Source: Prevotella sp.
GTDB lineage: Bacteria; Bacteroidota; Bacteroidia; Bacteroidales; Bacteroidaceae
Length of the DNA stretch: 64,000 nucleotides
NCBI GenBank assembly: GCA_024688365.1
Contig: JAILEG010000011.1
Coordinates: 62,001-126,000 of the forward strand
Reading direction: 5' to 3'
The position numbers and the translations under genes are program-made. The notes under the pieces were generated by a model. That model was not told the DNA's origin. It worked only from the letters and a program-made list of their open reading frames with translations, and did not search any database. Below, piece by piece: positions 8,871 to 17,507 of this stretch (its first letter is position 1; every line of letters starts with the position of its first letter).

Positions 8871-9380
8871 CTACTGCCTCCTTACATTCTCTACAACAAG
8901 GATAAGGACAAGTGTGAGCAGCGAGCTGCCGCCTATACACTCTAACCACTCCACCACATTGAAGAAACTGAACATCTCCAAGGAAAAGAACGCCACATTA
9001 TATATGAGGGTCAGTATGGCAGCATACCACGTGTACTGCGGCACTCCCAGCGTATCCATGCCAGGCTGGAAGTCATCACTGCTGTCACGGGGGATAAACG
9101 GCTGAAGGATGAAAGGCTGCAGGGCAGCTGTCAGAGTGAGGGAACCTGCCGCCACACCTGGTGTGTTGGAGAAAGTGTCAATGATGACCCCCATGAAGAA
9201 TCCCCACAGCAGGATGCCCCACTGGGGATAGTTCCGGCGGAACTGGAGAATAAAATAGATGTAAAGAAGCGGTGTGGCAACAGCAAACAGATGGATGTGA
9301 TTGAGGACAAACACCTGTGCCAATGTCAAGACAGCAAACCAAAGCAAACTTTTAAGGAAATCTACATTCATTCTATTCAC
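8871..9380 (-). CDS. mreD: Rod shape-determining protein MreD
   Basis: A 169-residue protein made almost entirely of membrane segments (about five), the expected size and character for MreD. The family is poorly conserved in sequence; here WGILLWGFFMGVIIDTFSNTPG and the position between mreC and mrdA support the call. MreD is an inner-membrane member of the elongasome that binds MreC. It follows mreC with a 78-bp gap. Confidence 0.85.
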   Translation of the reverse strand: MNRMNVDFLKSLLWFAVLTLAQVFVLNHIHLFAVATPLLYIYFILQFRRNYPQWGILLWGFFMGVIIDTFSNTPGVAAGSLTLTAALQPFILQPFIPRDSSDDFQPGMDTLGVPQYTWYAAILTLIYNVAFFSLEMFSFFNVVEWLECIGGSSLLTLVLILVVENVRRQ

Positions 9381-9458
9381 CTGTAATCCAAAGGGCAGCC
9401 CAGCTCACTCGTACTGTGACATGCCTGTTATCGTAAAAATCTTCTTGTGCGTGAAAGG

Positions 9459-10343
9459 TTACTGTCCCTGACCACCATTCTGCCTCTCCAACGGCTTGAT
9501 GGAATCCTGTGCTGCCTTGATGACCTGACGCTGCTCACGGATAGAGGCATCATCAATGACACAGACATCACGCAGGTTGCCAAAGTCTGTAGACAACTGG
9601 ACAGCAAGACGGTAAGAAAGTCCATCCTCCGAGTTGTAGACATGCTTGATTTTGCCAACCAACACCCCTTCAGGGAACACGGAGGAGTAACCGCTCGTGA
9701 CAATGCGGTCGCCCAGCTTGAACTTCGCATGGCGCGGCACATCATCAAGGTAAGCCACATTGCTCGCCCCACCATTCCAGTGCAGGTAGCCGAAGTAGTC
9801 ACGCCCCTGGATGGAACAGCTGATATTCGACTTAGAGTTGAGTACGGGAATAACCACCGCATAGTGAATACCCGCCATATAGACAATCCCCACAACACCA
9901 TTGCCACAGGCTACACCCATGTCCTTCCTCACACCGTCCCACGTACCTCTGTTTATCGTGATGAAATTGTCAGGCCTGTCAAGTGAATTCGCAACCACCT
10001 TTGCCTGTATCAGCTTGAAACGGGACAGGAAACGGTACTGTCCACGATGGAGGAAGGCCGAGTCCTTCGTCTTGTCATAAAGCTGGGCCGAGAGTTCCTT
10101 CACCTGGCGCTCCAGCAGAAGGTTGCGCCTGGTAAGAGCCTCGTTAGCCTTGCCCATAGTGAGGTAAGATGTAACCTTGGAGCTTGCCTCGTATGCCGTT
10201 CCAGCCACGTAATTCGCCGAGGTGAACCACACACTGCCCTGATAGTCATTGAAACGGAACAGGAGAACCATACTCAAGACTTCCAGGGCAACGAACAGGA
10301 ACCAGTGCTTGTACTTAGCAAGGAACTCAGTTAGATTGTGCAT
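9459..10343 (-). CDS. mreC: Rod shape-determining protein MreC
   Basis: A 294-residue bitopic protein with one N-terminal membrane segment (about 13-30), a coiled coil (about 65-95, ALTRRNLLLERQVKELSAQL) and the double beta-barrel periplasmic region with GVVGIVYMAGIHYAVVIPVL and GDRIVTSGYSSVFPEGVLVGKI, both typical MreC blocks. It scaffolds PBP2 and other elongasome proteins in the periplasm. The gene is 13 bp after mreB on the minus strand. Confidence 0.92.
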   Translation of the reverse strand: MHNLTEFLAKYKHWFLFVALEVLSMVLLFRFNDYQGSVWFTSANYVAGTAYEASSKVTSYLTMGKANEALTRRNLLLERQVKELSAQLYDKTKDSAFLHRGQYRFLSRFKLIQAKVVANSLDRPDNFITINRGTWDGVRKDMGVACGNGVVGIVYMAGIHYAVVIPVLNSKSNISCSIQGRDYFGYLHWNGGASNVAYLDDVPRHAKFKLGDRIVTSGYSSVFPEGVLVGKIKHVYNSEDGLSYRLAVQLSTDFGNLRDVCVIDDASIREQRQVIKAAQDSIKPLERQNGGQGQ

Positions 10344-10356
10344 GCACCGACACTTG

Positions 10357-11379
10357 TTATCTCATCAAGAACGAGAAACGGTCCACGTTCTTCAATGCTA
10401 TGCCGGCACCCTTGGCCACACTGTGCAAAGGATCCTCAGCTATATGGAACGGAATATTGATCTTATCGGTCAGACGCTTGTCAATACCGCGCAGCAAAGC
10501 TCCACCACCACTGAGATAGATACCATTCTTCACGATGTCGGCATAAAGCTCTGGTGGGGTGTTCTCCAATGCCGAGAGAACCGCATTCTCAATCTTGGCA
10601 ACAGTCTTGTCAAGACAATGGGCAATCTCCTGATAGCACACAGGTACCTCCATAGGCAGGGCCGTGATACGGTTAGGGCCATGAACGATATAGTCCTCAG
10701 GAGCCTCATCGCCCAGATCGGTCAGGGCAGAGCCTACGTGGAGCTTGATACGCTCAGCCATACGCTCGCTGACCTTCACATTGTGCTGACGGCTCATATA
10801 TTCCTGAATATCTGCAGTGAGGTCATCACCCGCCACACGGATAGAGTTGTTGCAGACGATGCCACCTAAGGAGATGACAGCAATCTCAGTACTGCCACCA
10901 CCAATGTCGACAATCATGTTTCCTTCCGGAGCCTCAACGTCGAGCCCCATACCGAGGGCTGCCGCCATTGGCTCAAAGATAAGGTAGACATCACGCCCGT
11001 CAGCATGCTCGGCTGAGTCGCGGACGGCACGCAGCTCCACCTCAGTAGACCCTGATGGCACTCCAATGACCATACGCAGGGAGGGAGAGAAGAAACGGTT
11101 GCCGCTGTGTACCATCTTGATAAGCCCACGCATCATCTGCTCGCAGGCAGTGAAGTCGGCAATCACACCATCACGCAGCGGGCGTATGGTGCGGATATTA
11201 GGATGTTCCTTCTCGTACATCATCTTGGCGTCACCACCCACGGCAATCATCTTGTCGGTGCGGCGGTCCAACGCTACGACTGACGGCTCATCAACCACGA
11301 TCTTGTCATCACTGATAATAATCGTGTTGGCCGTTCCCAGGTCCATAGCAATTTCCTGGATAAATGAAAATAATCCCAT
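10357..11379 (-). CDS. mreB: Rod shape-determining protein MreB (bacterial actin)
   Basis: A 340-residue actin-like ATPase. MDLGTANT (phosphate 1), VIGVPSGSTEVE, FEPMAAALGMG, IVDIGGGSTEIA (phosphate 2) and LSGGGALLRGIDK (adenosine) are all present in order. MreB filaments steer cell-wall synthesis along the cylinder. The gene is the first of the mre-mrdA-rodA run and lies 56 bp after the IMP cyclohydrolase gene on the same strand. I see no promoter-like TAnnTTTG in that gap, so the run may be transcribed from the promoter upstream of the purine gene. Confidence 0.96.
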   Translation of the reverse strand: MGLFSFIQEIAMDLGTANTIIISDDKIVVDEPSVVALDRRTDKMIAVGGDAKMMYEKEHPNIRTIRPLRDGVIADFTACEQMMRGLIKMVHSGNRFFSPSLRMVIGVPSGSTEVELRAVRDSAEHADGRDVYLIFEPMAAALGMGLDVEAPEGNMIVDIGGGSTEIAVISLGGIVCNNSIRVAGDDLTADIQEYMSRQHNVKVSERMAERIKLHVGSALTDLGDEAPEDYIVHGPNRITALPMEVPVCYQEIAHCLDKTVAKIENAVLSALENTPPELYADIVKNGIYLSGGGALLRGIDKRLTDKINIPFHIAEDPLHSVAKGAGIALKNVDRFSFLMR

Positions 11380-11435
11380 TAATATATTAATTTGTAAGTG
11401 TAAATTCCTAATTAGAGAGCGGACACAGCAACTGC

Positions 11436-12032
11436 CTACTCAGCTGCAAACCAGCTGTGGATGGCCGTGTCATAGTGGCTGCTGACACCGAAGGCGCGCT
11501 CGGCAAACATCTTGCGGTCCTCAACCTCGGTCTGTGCGCCTTTGGTGTTGAGAATCTGGAGGAGTACTGGGTACTCTGCCTTACTTGGAACGATGACAAC
11601 ATCGTTGAAGTTCTTGGCTCCGGCACGGATAAGAGAGATGCCGCCTATATCAATCTTCTCTATGATGTCGGCTGCGCTGGCACCACTTGCCACCGTCTGC
11701 TCAAACGGATAGAGGTCGACAATGACGAGGTCGATGGCCGGAATGGCATATTCCTGCATCTGAGCCTGGTCGCCCTCATTGGCACGGCGGGCAAGGATTC
11801 CTCCGAAAATCTTCGGGTGAAGGGTCTTCACGCGGCCTCCGAGGATTGAGGGATAGGATGTGACATCCTCCACCTTCTGACATTCGTAACCTAAGGACTC
11901 GATGAACTCCTGTGTGCCGCCCGTACTGAGAAACTTCACACCCTCATCATTCAACTTCTTGAGCAAATCCTCAAGTCCATCCTTGTGAAAGACCGAGATA
12001 AGCGCGGTCTTGATTTGTTTTGTACCAGCCAT
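11436..12032 (-). CDS. purH: Stand-alone IMP cyclohydrolase (N-terminal half of PurH)
   Basis: A 198-residue protein that matches only the MGS-like IMP cyclohydrolase domain of PurH: ALISVFHKDGLEDLLKKL, FLSTGGT, GGRVKTLHPKIFGGIL, DLVIVDLYPFE and IEKIDIGGISLIRAGAKN. It closes FAICAR to IMP, the last step of purine synthesis. In most bacteria this domain is fused to the AICAR transformylase in a protein of about 510-530 residues; here it ends after the linker (HYDTAIHSWFAAE), and the transformylase is a separate gene at 47864. I start at MAGTKQIK because the ten upstream residues overlap the promoter region. Confidence 0.9.
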   Translation of the reverse strand: MAGTKQIKTALISVFHKDGLEDLLKKLNDEGVKFLSTGGTQEFIESLGYECQKVEDVTSYPSILGGRVKTLHPKIFGGILARRANEGDQAQMQEYAIPAIDLVIVDLYPFEQTVASGASAADIIEKIDIGGISLIRAGAKNFNDVVIVPSKAEYPVLLQILNTKGAQTEVEDRKMFAERAFGVSSHYDTAIHSWFAAE

Positions 12033-12059
12033 TGTAAAACGTTTTATGGATTTGAGCTG

Positions 12060-12089
12060 CAAAGTTACTAATTATAAGCGACTAAACAA
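12060..12089 (-). promoter_or_regulatory. Promoter of the purH half / mre operon
   Basis: Read on the minus strand this is TTGT, 18 bp, TAACTTTG, a good fit to the Bacteroidota -33/-7 consensus. It gives a leader of about 20 nt before the ATG at 12032. Confidence 0.6.
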
Positions 12090-12174
12090 CATTTTTAACT
12101 CAAAAAAAGGCAAATGACCGCCAAGTAATTGTGCAAGGTCAATCCAGCCCTGTCAGCACATTCTATGCCTGGCC

Positions 12175-12540
12175 TTACTTCTTGATGCCCAAGGCATCCA
12201 GGATGCCCTGTATCTCGCTGCCCAGTCCCAGCACCTGATCCATCACTCCCTCTTTGACACCCCGTGCCATGTAACGGGCACAGTCACCCTCCAGCCTTCC
12301 AATACGCTGACGCTCAGCCACCGTATAGTCATAACGGGAGATGCGGTTGCGGATACGTCCGAACCTGTCCACGGCTTTCTTCCACTTCGCCGGTGTGTAA
12401 TACTGACTGTGGTCACGCAGCTCATACGAGAAATCCTGCAAATCGTTGACAGCTGTCTCACGTGTCGCACAGGAGCTGACCGTGAGGGTTGCCACAGCCA
12501 AGGTTATCCCCAATAACACATTCTTCATCTTGCTCATCAT
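12175..12540 (-). CDS. Small hypothetical lipoprotein
   Basis: A 121-residue protein starting at 12540 (MMSKMKNVLL). It has a signal peptide and lipobox (VSSC) and then a short, charged, mostly helical region (KKAVDRFGRIRNRISRYDYTVAERQRIGRLEGDCARY). It resembles small helical lipoproteins widespread in Bacteroidales, but I do not recognise a function. It is divergent from mutY and has its own promoter (12601-12631). The longer frame reading upstream of 12540 crosses that promoter and is rejected. Confidence 0.75.
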   Translation of the reverse strand: MMSKMKNVLLGITLAVATLTVSSCATRETAVNDLQDFSYELRDHSQYYTPAKWKKAVDRFGRIRNRISRYDYTVAERQRIGRLEGDCARYMARGVKEGVMDQVLGLGSEIQGILDALGIKK

Positions 12541-12600
12541 CTTTCTTTTATAATATTTTATTCTAAAACATCCCCTTTTCTCAAAAGGCAATAATCGGGA

Positions 12601-12631
12601 CAAATATAGGAAATAATAATGACTTTGACAA
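12601..12631 (-). promoter_or_regulatory. Promoter of the small lipoprotein gene
   Basis: On the minus strand: TTGT, 19 bp, TATATTTG. Both elements and the spacing fit the Bacteroidota consensus. The leader would be about 55 nt. Confidence 0.65.
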
Positions 12632-12682
12632 CTCTGAATACAATTCCACACCTTGCTTTTCATTCTTTTTCCACTTTTTAAC

Positions 12683-12690
12683 TACCTTTG
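12683..12690 (+). promoter_or_regulatory. Putative -7 element (TACCTTTG) of mutY
   Basis: TACCTTTG ends only 4 bp before the mutY ATG at 12695. If used, the transcript would be leaderless or nearly so. The -33 position shows only a weak TTTC at 21 bp spacing. Confidence 0.4.
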
Positions 12691-12694
12691 TCCC

Positions 12695-13696
12695 ATGAAT
12701 TTTGCAGCAACACTTCTTGAATGGTTCAAAGAGAACGGCAGGGCATTACCCTGGCGGGAGACCAATGACCCGTATGCGGTATGGCTCAGCGAGGTCATCC
12801 TGCAACAGACCCGCATCGCGCAGGGACAAAGCTACTGGGAACGCTTCATGGCGCAATGGCACACCGTGGCCGACCTCGCCGCAGCATCCGAGGACGAGGT
12901 GCTGAAGGCCTGGCAGGGACTGGGCTATTACTCACGGGCAAGAAACCTGCACGCGGCGGCAAGGCAGGTGGTGGAACGGGGAGGGTTCCCCACGACCTAC
13001 AAGGAGCTGAAGACGCTCAAGGGTGTAGGCGACTATACTGCCGCAGCCATTGCATCCATCTCGTTTAGAGAGCCCGTAGCCGTAGTCGATGGCAATGTCT
13101 ACCGTGTCCTCTCCCGTTACTTAGGCATCACGACTCCCATCGACTCCACACAAGGGAAGAAGGAGTTCCACACCATTGCCCAGTCACTCCTGCCCCTCAA
13201 ACGGCCCGCTGACTACAACCAAGCCATCATGGACTTCGGTGCCTTGCAGTGTACTCCCACCTCACCGCGCTGTCTCACCTGCCCGCTCAGCGAGACCTGC
13301 ACAGCCTTCCGGGAGCAAAGCACTGACCGCCTGCCCGTAAAAAGCAAGAAGGTGAAGCAACGGGAACGACATTTCACCTACATATACATCCAGCACCAGG
13401 ACTCCATCGCCCTACACCAGCGAGGCGCAGGCGACATCTGGCAGGGACTGTGGGAGCTTCCGCAGGCGGAGCATATCACTGACCCCACATGGGAGCAGGA
13501 GGCACGGCTCATTGCCAAGGGTGTCAGGCATGTCCTTACCCATCAGATCATCCTTGCCGACCTCTATTGCTGGCAACCCACCAGACGGCCCGAACTTCCC
13601 GAAGGCTTTGTCTGGATTCCTGCCGACAGGCTTGACGGCTATGCCCTGCCACGGCTGATGGAAATCCTGCTGCAGATCAAGGAAAAAGAGTCATAA
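12695..13696 (+). CDS. mutY: A/G-specific adenine glycosylase MutY
   Basis: A 333-residue base-excision repair enzyme that removes A opposite 8-oxoG. The helix-hairpin-helix (LKGVGDYTAAAIASISF) is followed by VVDGNVYRVLSRY, which carries the catalytic aspartate, and the catalytic glutamate is in SEVILQQTR (E33). The [4Fe-4S] loop has the expected C-x6-C-x2-C-x5-C spacing (CTPTSPRCLTCPLSETC). The C-terminal 100 residues form the NUDIX-like 8-oxoG recognition domain (IWQGLWELP). The start at 12695 (MNFAATLLEW) fits family alignments; the frame extends 14 codons further but across the -7 element. Confidence 0.94.
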   Translation: MNFAATLLEWFKENGRALPWRETNDPYAVWLSEVILQQTRIAQGQSYWERFMAQWHTVADLAAASEDEVLKAWQGLGYYSRARNLHAAARQVVERGGFPTTYKELKTLKGVGDYTAAAIASISFREPVAVVDGNVYRVLSRYLGITTPIDSTQGKKEFHTIAQSLLPLKRPADYNQAIMDFGALQCTPTSPRCLTCPLSETCTAFREQSTDRLPVKSKKVKQRERHFTYIYIQHQDSIALHQRGAGDIWQGLWELPQAEHITDPTWEQEARLIAKGVRHVLTHQIILADLYCWQPTRRPELPEGFVWIPADRLDGYALPRLMEILLQIKEKES

Positions 13697-13705
13697 CACA
13701 CAACA

Positions 13706-14410
13706 ATGAACATCAACGATAAGATAAAGCGTCTCATGGATGAGGGAAAGGCAAGGGAGGCACGCGACTTCACGCAGGAAAAACTGCACTGCTCGCATAC
13801 CGAAGCAGAAGAATACATCGCCACCCTGCTCCATCCGAGACCATCAGACGAGCCACTCTCACCATTCTCCCGGATGTTATTGGCCTTCCCGCACCTGCCC
13901 GATTGGCTGTTACGCCTCCTGCTGGCAATAGCCGCCTTGCTGGGCATATCGCTCTTTGTGGGATTCATCGCACTGATTTTCTTTGGCAACAATATGGAAG
14001 AAGGGTATGTCGGGTTTGTCTTTTATCTTACAGTGCGGTTGGGATGCCTGACTGCCGCAGCCATATTATACTATGGTGAATACAAGAAAGCTGGCAGAAT
14101 AATAAGCCGCATCCTATATCTGACACTGAGTATGTTTCTGGGAGTGTATGCTTGCATAGGCCTTGGAGCTTTCGGCATGGATGTCATACAAGGCATGCCG
14201 AAGCAGTACACAGGACGGATATATGTATCCCGTACTACTGGCAGAGGAGCCCACTGGTATGTGAGACTATGCAATGAACGCAGCTATTTTTGGCAAGGTG
14301 ACCATCGCATCAACCGCTCCACCTACAAACAAATGAGAGAAACCGAAACGGCAACGGTAGTCTACTGGCCGCATACAGGTGTGGTAAAGAGCATAGAACC
14401 AGCAGATTAG
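13706..14410 (+). CDS. Hypothetical membrane protein
   Basis: A 234-residue protein beginning 9 bp after mutY, so probably cotranscribed. The first 55 residues are charged and helical (NDKIKRLMDEGKAREARDFTQEKL). Three or four hydrophobic segments follow (about 66-92, 102-120, 130-155), then a soluble C-terminal part of about 70 residues with HWYVRLCNERSYFWQGDHRI. I do not recognise the family. No enzymatic motif is visible. Confidence 0.75.
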   Translation: MNINDKIKRLMDEGKAREARDFTQEKLHCSHTEAEEYIATLLHPRPSDEPLSPFSRMLLAFPHLPDWLLRLLLAIAALLGISLFVGFIALIFFGNNMEEGYVGFVFYLTVRLGCLTAAAILYYGEYKKAGRIISRILYLTLSMFLGVYACIGLGAFGMDVIQGMPKQYTGRIYVSRTTGRGAHWYVRLCNERSYFWQGDHRINRSTYKQMRETETATVVYWPHTGVVKSIEPAD

Positions 14411-14464
14411 TAAGAAGTCAAGGGAGTATGCCCAGCTTTGGCAAACCTATTCCCGTCCTTTCGA

Positions 14465-14488
14465 CCAGTACTTCACGAGAAGTACTGG
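14465..14488. repeat. Palindrome CCAGTACTTC/GAAGTACTGG
   Basis: A perfect 10-bp inverted repeat with a 4-nt loop. It is the first of a cluster of related palindromes between two convergent genes and may also serve as a terminator. Confidence 0.75.
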
Positions 14489-14511
14489 AATATTGCTGCT
14501 AAAGTATTACG

Positions 14512-14529
14512 GTACTTCTCATGAAGTAC
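14512..14529. repeat. Palindrome GTACTTC/GAAGTAC
   Basis: A perfect 7-bp inverted repeat around a TCAT loop, sharing its core (GTACTTC) with the palindrome at 14465. A further single GAAGTACTG half-site lies at 14643-14651. Confidence 0.7.
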
Positions 14530-14543
14530 TACAGCCATCAGGT

Positions 14544-14560
14544 ACTGGATTCTATCCAGT
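14544..14560. repeat. Palindrome ACTGGAT/ATCCAGT
   Basis: A 7-bp inverted repeat with a 3-nt loop, close to the two GTACTTC palindromes. It fills the remainder of the 243-bp gap between the convergent genes ending at 14410 and 14654. Confidence 0.55.
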
Positions 14561-14653
14561 TGCAGGAGTCCGCATGCCAACAACGAAACCGCCACATTCA
14601 ACATGTGCCTCCTACAACCGGAAACTGCGGACTTCACCAACTGAAGTACTGTC

Positions 14654-15793
14654 TCAGTCCCGGAAAGTCATGACAACACTGCCAATATCCCTGCCATATC
14701 TTGTTTTTTCAAAGAGGATTTTTATGTTCTTATACGCCACACCCTCAGCCTCTTCCTGTTCCGTCCTCGGCTGATGAATGCCGAGCTTTCGATAAGGGTC
14801 AACCCATTGTCTGCGCATATCATATTTGAGGTCTATACCCACACCGTCAATAATGATATATTCAGAATTTCTCACAACAGCTTTCACTATTGTGGCATTG
14901 AGAACCGGAGAAGGTTCCCTACCCATATTCCTACCCTGCAACTCGATAGTAACAAACTTGTAGGGGTCTTCGCTTTTCAGCGTTATGGGGTAACTCGTCT
15001 GCCCAGGCAGCAGCACATCGTTCTTAAGCATTTCGGGAGTCCCTGATGCCAACACAAGACATTTGTACAGACAGTCATCAAAGGTATCACTGCCAAGGTC
15101 GAATGACCGTGAGGCATCGGCATGAAACACCAGCCTTTTGGGATTCTCAGCATGCGTCCTCACTTGTGGGGCAAGCTCCCGATAAATATCCTCATAGGAC
15201 TTGGCTATCAGCCTGCCACCTTCCACTTTTGCTATGTGAAGATATTGCCAGGTGTCGTCTTCCGTTCCACCTTTCATCCTGATACCCTCCACGTCCATCC
15301 TCATTCCAAAGACACCAGTGCTTATGAGAATAGGATATTTTTCTTTCACAAAGCTGATAAAGCGGGTCATGCAATCATAATGAGGCTTCAATTCCGCAAG
15401 AGAACGTGCCTTGGTATTGAATACAAAGGGAATCGGGTCAAGATAAGATATATCGTCTTTACCCATACTGTGCGTCTGCCGGAACTGTTTAATGGCATGC
15501 TTACAGAATACTTCATCAAAATTGTCCCATACGAATGGACCTGACATGGATAGCGGATCGTCGCTCACGGAACAATAAAAGGGAACGTCAGGGTAAGCCT
15601 TCAGCCTTACTATCCACAAGTACGGGCTCTTCGGACTTTCCTGCATGATATAGCTATTCTCACCATACCAACTATTCAACCACTTTATTATTTTCTCTTT
15701 ATCCTCCTTGGCACGGTTACATCCTGACAATAATGCAGCACAACCCACAAAGGCAAGCAGGACAAGAATATATTTCGACCCCTTCATAATCAA
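14654..15793 (-). CDS. Hypothetical lipoprotein
   Basis: A 379-residue protein with a clear lipobox (LLSGC, Cys near 25). The body is a mix of strands and helices with no motif I recognise; it has a repeated theme of short charged loops (KYPILISTGVFGMRMDVEGIRMKGGTEDDT). The start ATG at 15793 and another at 15787 are both possible. It stands alone between palindromes on its 3' side and the MFS gene on its 5' side. Confidence 0.75.
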   Translation of the reverse strand: MIMKGSKYILVLLAFVGCAALLSGCNRAKEDKEKIIKWLNSWYGENSYIMQESPKSPYLWIVRLKAYPDVPFYCSVSDDPLSMSGPFVWDNFDEVFCKHAIKQFRQTHSMGKDDISYLDPIPFVFNTKARSLAELKPHYDCMTRFISFVKEKYPILISTGVFGMRMDVEGIRMKGGTEDDTWQYLHIAKVEGGRLIAKSYEDIYRELAPQVRTHAENPKRLVFHADASRSFDLGSDTFDDCLYKCLVLASGTPEMLKNDVLLPGQTSYPITLKSEDPYKFVTIELQGRNMGREPSPVLNATIVKAVVRNSEYIIIDGVGIDLKYDMRRQWVDPYRKLGIHQPRTEQEEAEGVAYKNIKILFEKTRYGRDIGSVVMTFRD

Positions 15794-15837
15794 GATTAAT
15801 CATTTCTACTTCCACATAGGCTCACCACCAACCTTGC

Positions 15838-17118
15838 CTAATGTTTCTTTCCGAAGTCGCCCTCTATCCGCAACAGCCGCGCCATGACAAACGGCAGGAC
15901 ACAGGACACCATCACGATAACGAAGAACAGCTTATAGCCCACAGCCTCAGCCAAAGCCCCGGCAAACAGGCCGGGAATCATCATCGACAGGGCCATGAAG
16001 CCTGTGCAGAGTGCATAATGGCTCGTCTTATGCTCTCCCTGGCTGAAATAAATCATGAAAAGCATATAGGCACTGAAACCAAAGCCATAGCCGAGATTCT
16101 CAATGAAAACCGCAGCACTGATGGCATATACACTCTCAGGCAGCTCATAGGCAAGATAGACGTAAGCAATGTTGGGCAGCGTTATGGCAGCCGTCATGGG
16201 CCAGAGCCAGCGCTTCAGACCGTCACGGCTTATCATCATGCCGCCAATGATTCCTCCCAACAACAGTCCGGCTACTCCTACGACACCGTTCACTGCCCCA
16301 TACTCCACCTCCGAGAGAGCCAGGCCTCCCTTCCTCAACGGTGCCTGCAGAAAGAGCTGGGAGATAGGTGTTATCAGGGCCTCGGGCAGACGGAAGAACA
16401 AGAGGAAGAGGATTGTTGTCAGTGCCTGCTTCTTCCCGAAAAAGGAGACAAAGGTCTGGCAAAAGTCGTGCAGCAGCTGACTGGCAGATGCCTGCTGCCT
16501 GTCGGCATCCTCCACCGGACGGGGAAGGATGAGCCGATGATAGAGCGACAGTCCTATGAACAGGGCCATAAGTCCGTAAAACACCAATGACCACGTGAGC
16601 TGAATGTCCAGCATCTTATGCAGAAGTCCCGCCAAGGCTATCAGCGCACCCTTGCCGACGACCATCGAGATGCGGTAGAACGTTGACCGGATGCCCACAA
16701 AGAAAGCCTGCTCATGCTCATCGAGCCCCATCATGTAGAACCCATCGGCCGCCACATCATGCGTGGCACTGCCGAAAGCCAGAAGCCAGAAGAAGCAGAT
16801 GGTGCCCTGCAGCCACCAAGAGGTGCTGACCGTAAATGCCACCCCGGCAAAGGCCGCCCCCAGGAACATCTGCATGACGGTTATCCACCACCGCTTGGTC
16901 CTCACCAAATCAAGGAACGGGCTCCACAGCGGCTTGATGACCCACGGCAGGTAAAGCCATGACGTATAGAAAGTGACCTCCGCATCCGAGAGGCCTAACT
17001 GCATATATACCTGTATTGACAGTACCGTGACGGCTATAAAGGGCAGCCCTTCAGCAAAATATAGTGACGGTATCCATGCCCAGGGACTTGTCTTCCTTCC
17101 AATTTTCAATTCGCTCAT
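15838..17118 (-). CDS. MFS transporter, AmpG-like
   Basis: A 426-residue protein with about twelve membrane segments. The N-terminal block WIPSLYFAEGLPF and the following LGLSDAEVTFYTSWLYLPWVIKPLWSPFLD are typical of the AmpG branch of the major facilitator superfamily, whose founding member imports anhydromuropeptides for cell-wall recycling. The exact substrate is not shown by the sequence. I start at 17118 (MSELKIGRK); the 41 upstream in-frame codons are a hydrophobic, cysteine-rich stretch unlike the family and lie in the divergent promoter region. Confidence 0.85.
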   Translation of the reverse strand: MSELKIGRKTSPWAWIPSLYFAEGLPFIAVTVLSIQVYMQLGLSDAEVTFYTSWLYLPWVIKPLWSPFLDLVRTKRWWITVMQMFLGAAFAGVAFTVSTSWWLQGTICFFWLLAFGSATHDVAADGFYMMGLDEHEQAFFVGIRSTFYRISMVVGKGALIALAGLLHKMLDIQLTWSLVFYGLMALFIGLSLYHRLILPRPVEDADRQQASASQLLHDFCQTFVSFFGKKQALTTILFLLFFRLPEALITPISQLFLQAPLRKGGLALSEVEYGAVNGVVGVAGLLLGGIIGGMMISRDGLKRWLWPMTAAITLPNIAYVYLAYELPESVYAISAAVFIENLGYGFGFSAYMLFMIYFSQGEHKTSHYALCTGFMALSMMIPGLFAGALAEAVGYKLFFVIVMVSCVLPFVMARLLRIEGDFGKKH

Positions 17119-17507
17119 TACTTCTGTTATTAGATATTCGCCCACAGCTGCAAAGCATGCTGGAAAATGCAAACGAGGACAAAGATACACAAATTCTGTG
17201 AGAAAAGCCAAGCATACACACAGAATTGCCCACAGAAGCAAACAACACTAACGCTATGAAAGGCTCTCACTGCTATTTCCTTGACCGACATACCACATTA
17301 ATGAAACAACCATCTCACAGAGATTTTTCTTAAATAACACTAAACAGAATCCGTATAATAATCTGAAAATGAGCATCACTGTCTTTTAGTTAGTTAATAA
17401 CATCCAAATACCTATCTTGCATATTCTACATATTTAGATTATTTTTGCACACATAAGTAACATACAGCAAGTTACCAACACATGGTAATATGCTGCCAGA
17501 AACAAAA
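17119..17507. other. Divergent intergenic region
   Basis: A 389-bp gap between the divergent MFS and MDR oxidoreductase genes. It becomes AT-rich after 17270 and holds the + strand promoter at 17417-17447. I see no hairpin, small gene or RNA in the rest. Confidence 0.5.
17417..17447 (+). promoter_or_regulatory. Promoter of the MDR oxidoreductase / HxlR operon
   Basis: TTGC, 19 bp, TATTTTTG: correct elements and spacing for the Bacteroidota housekeeping sigma factor. The ATG is about 55 bp further on. Confidence 0.65.

Noticed and set aside
15841..16590. 249-codon + strand open frame opposite the AmpG-like transporter
   Set aside because: Translation is Gln/His-rich and has no hydrophobic or domain pattern; shadow of the transporter gene.
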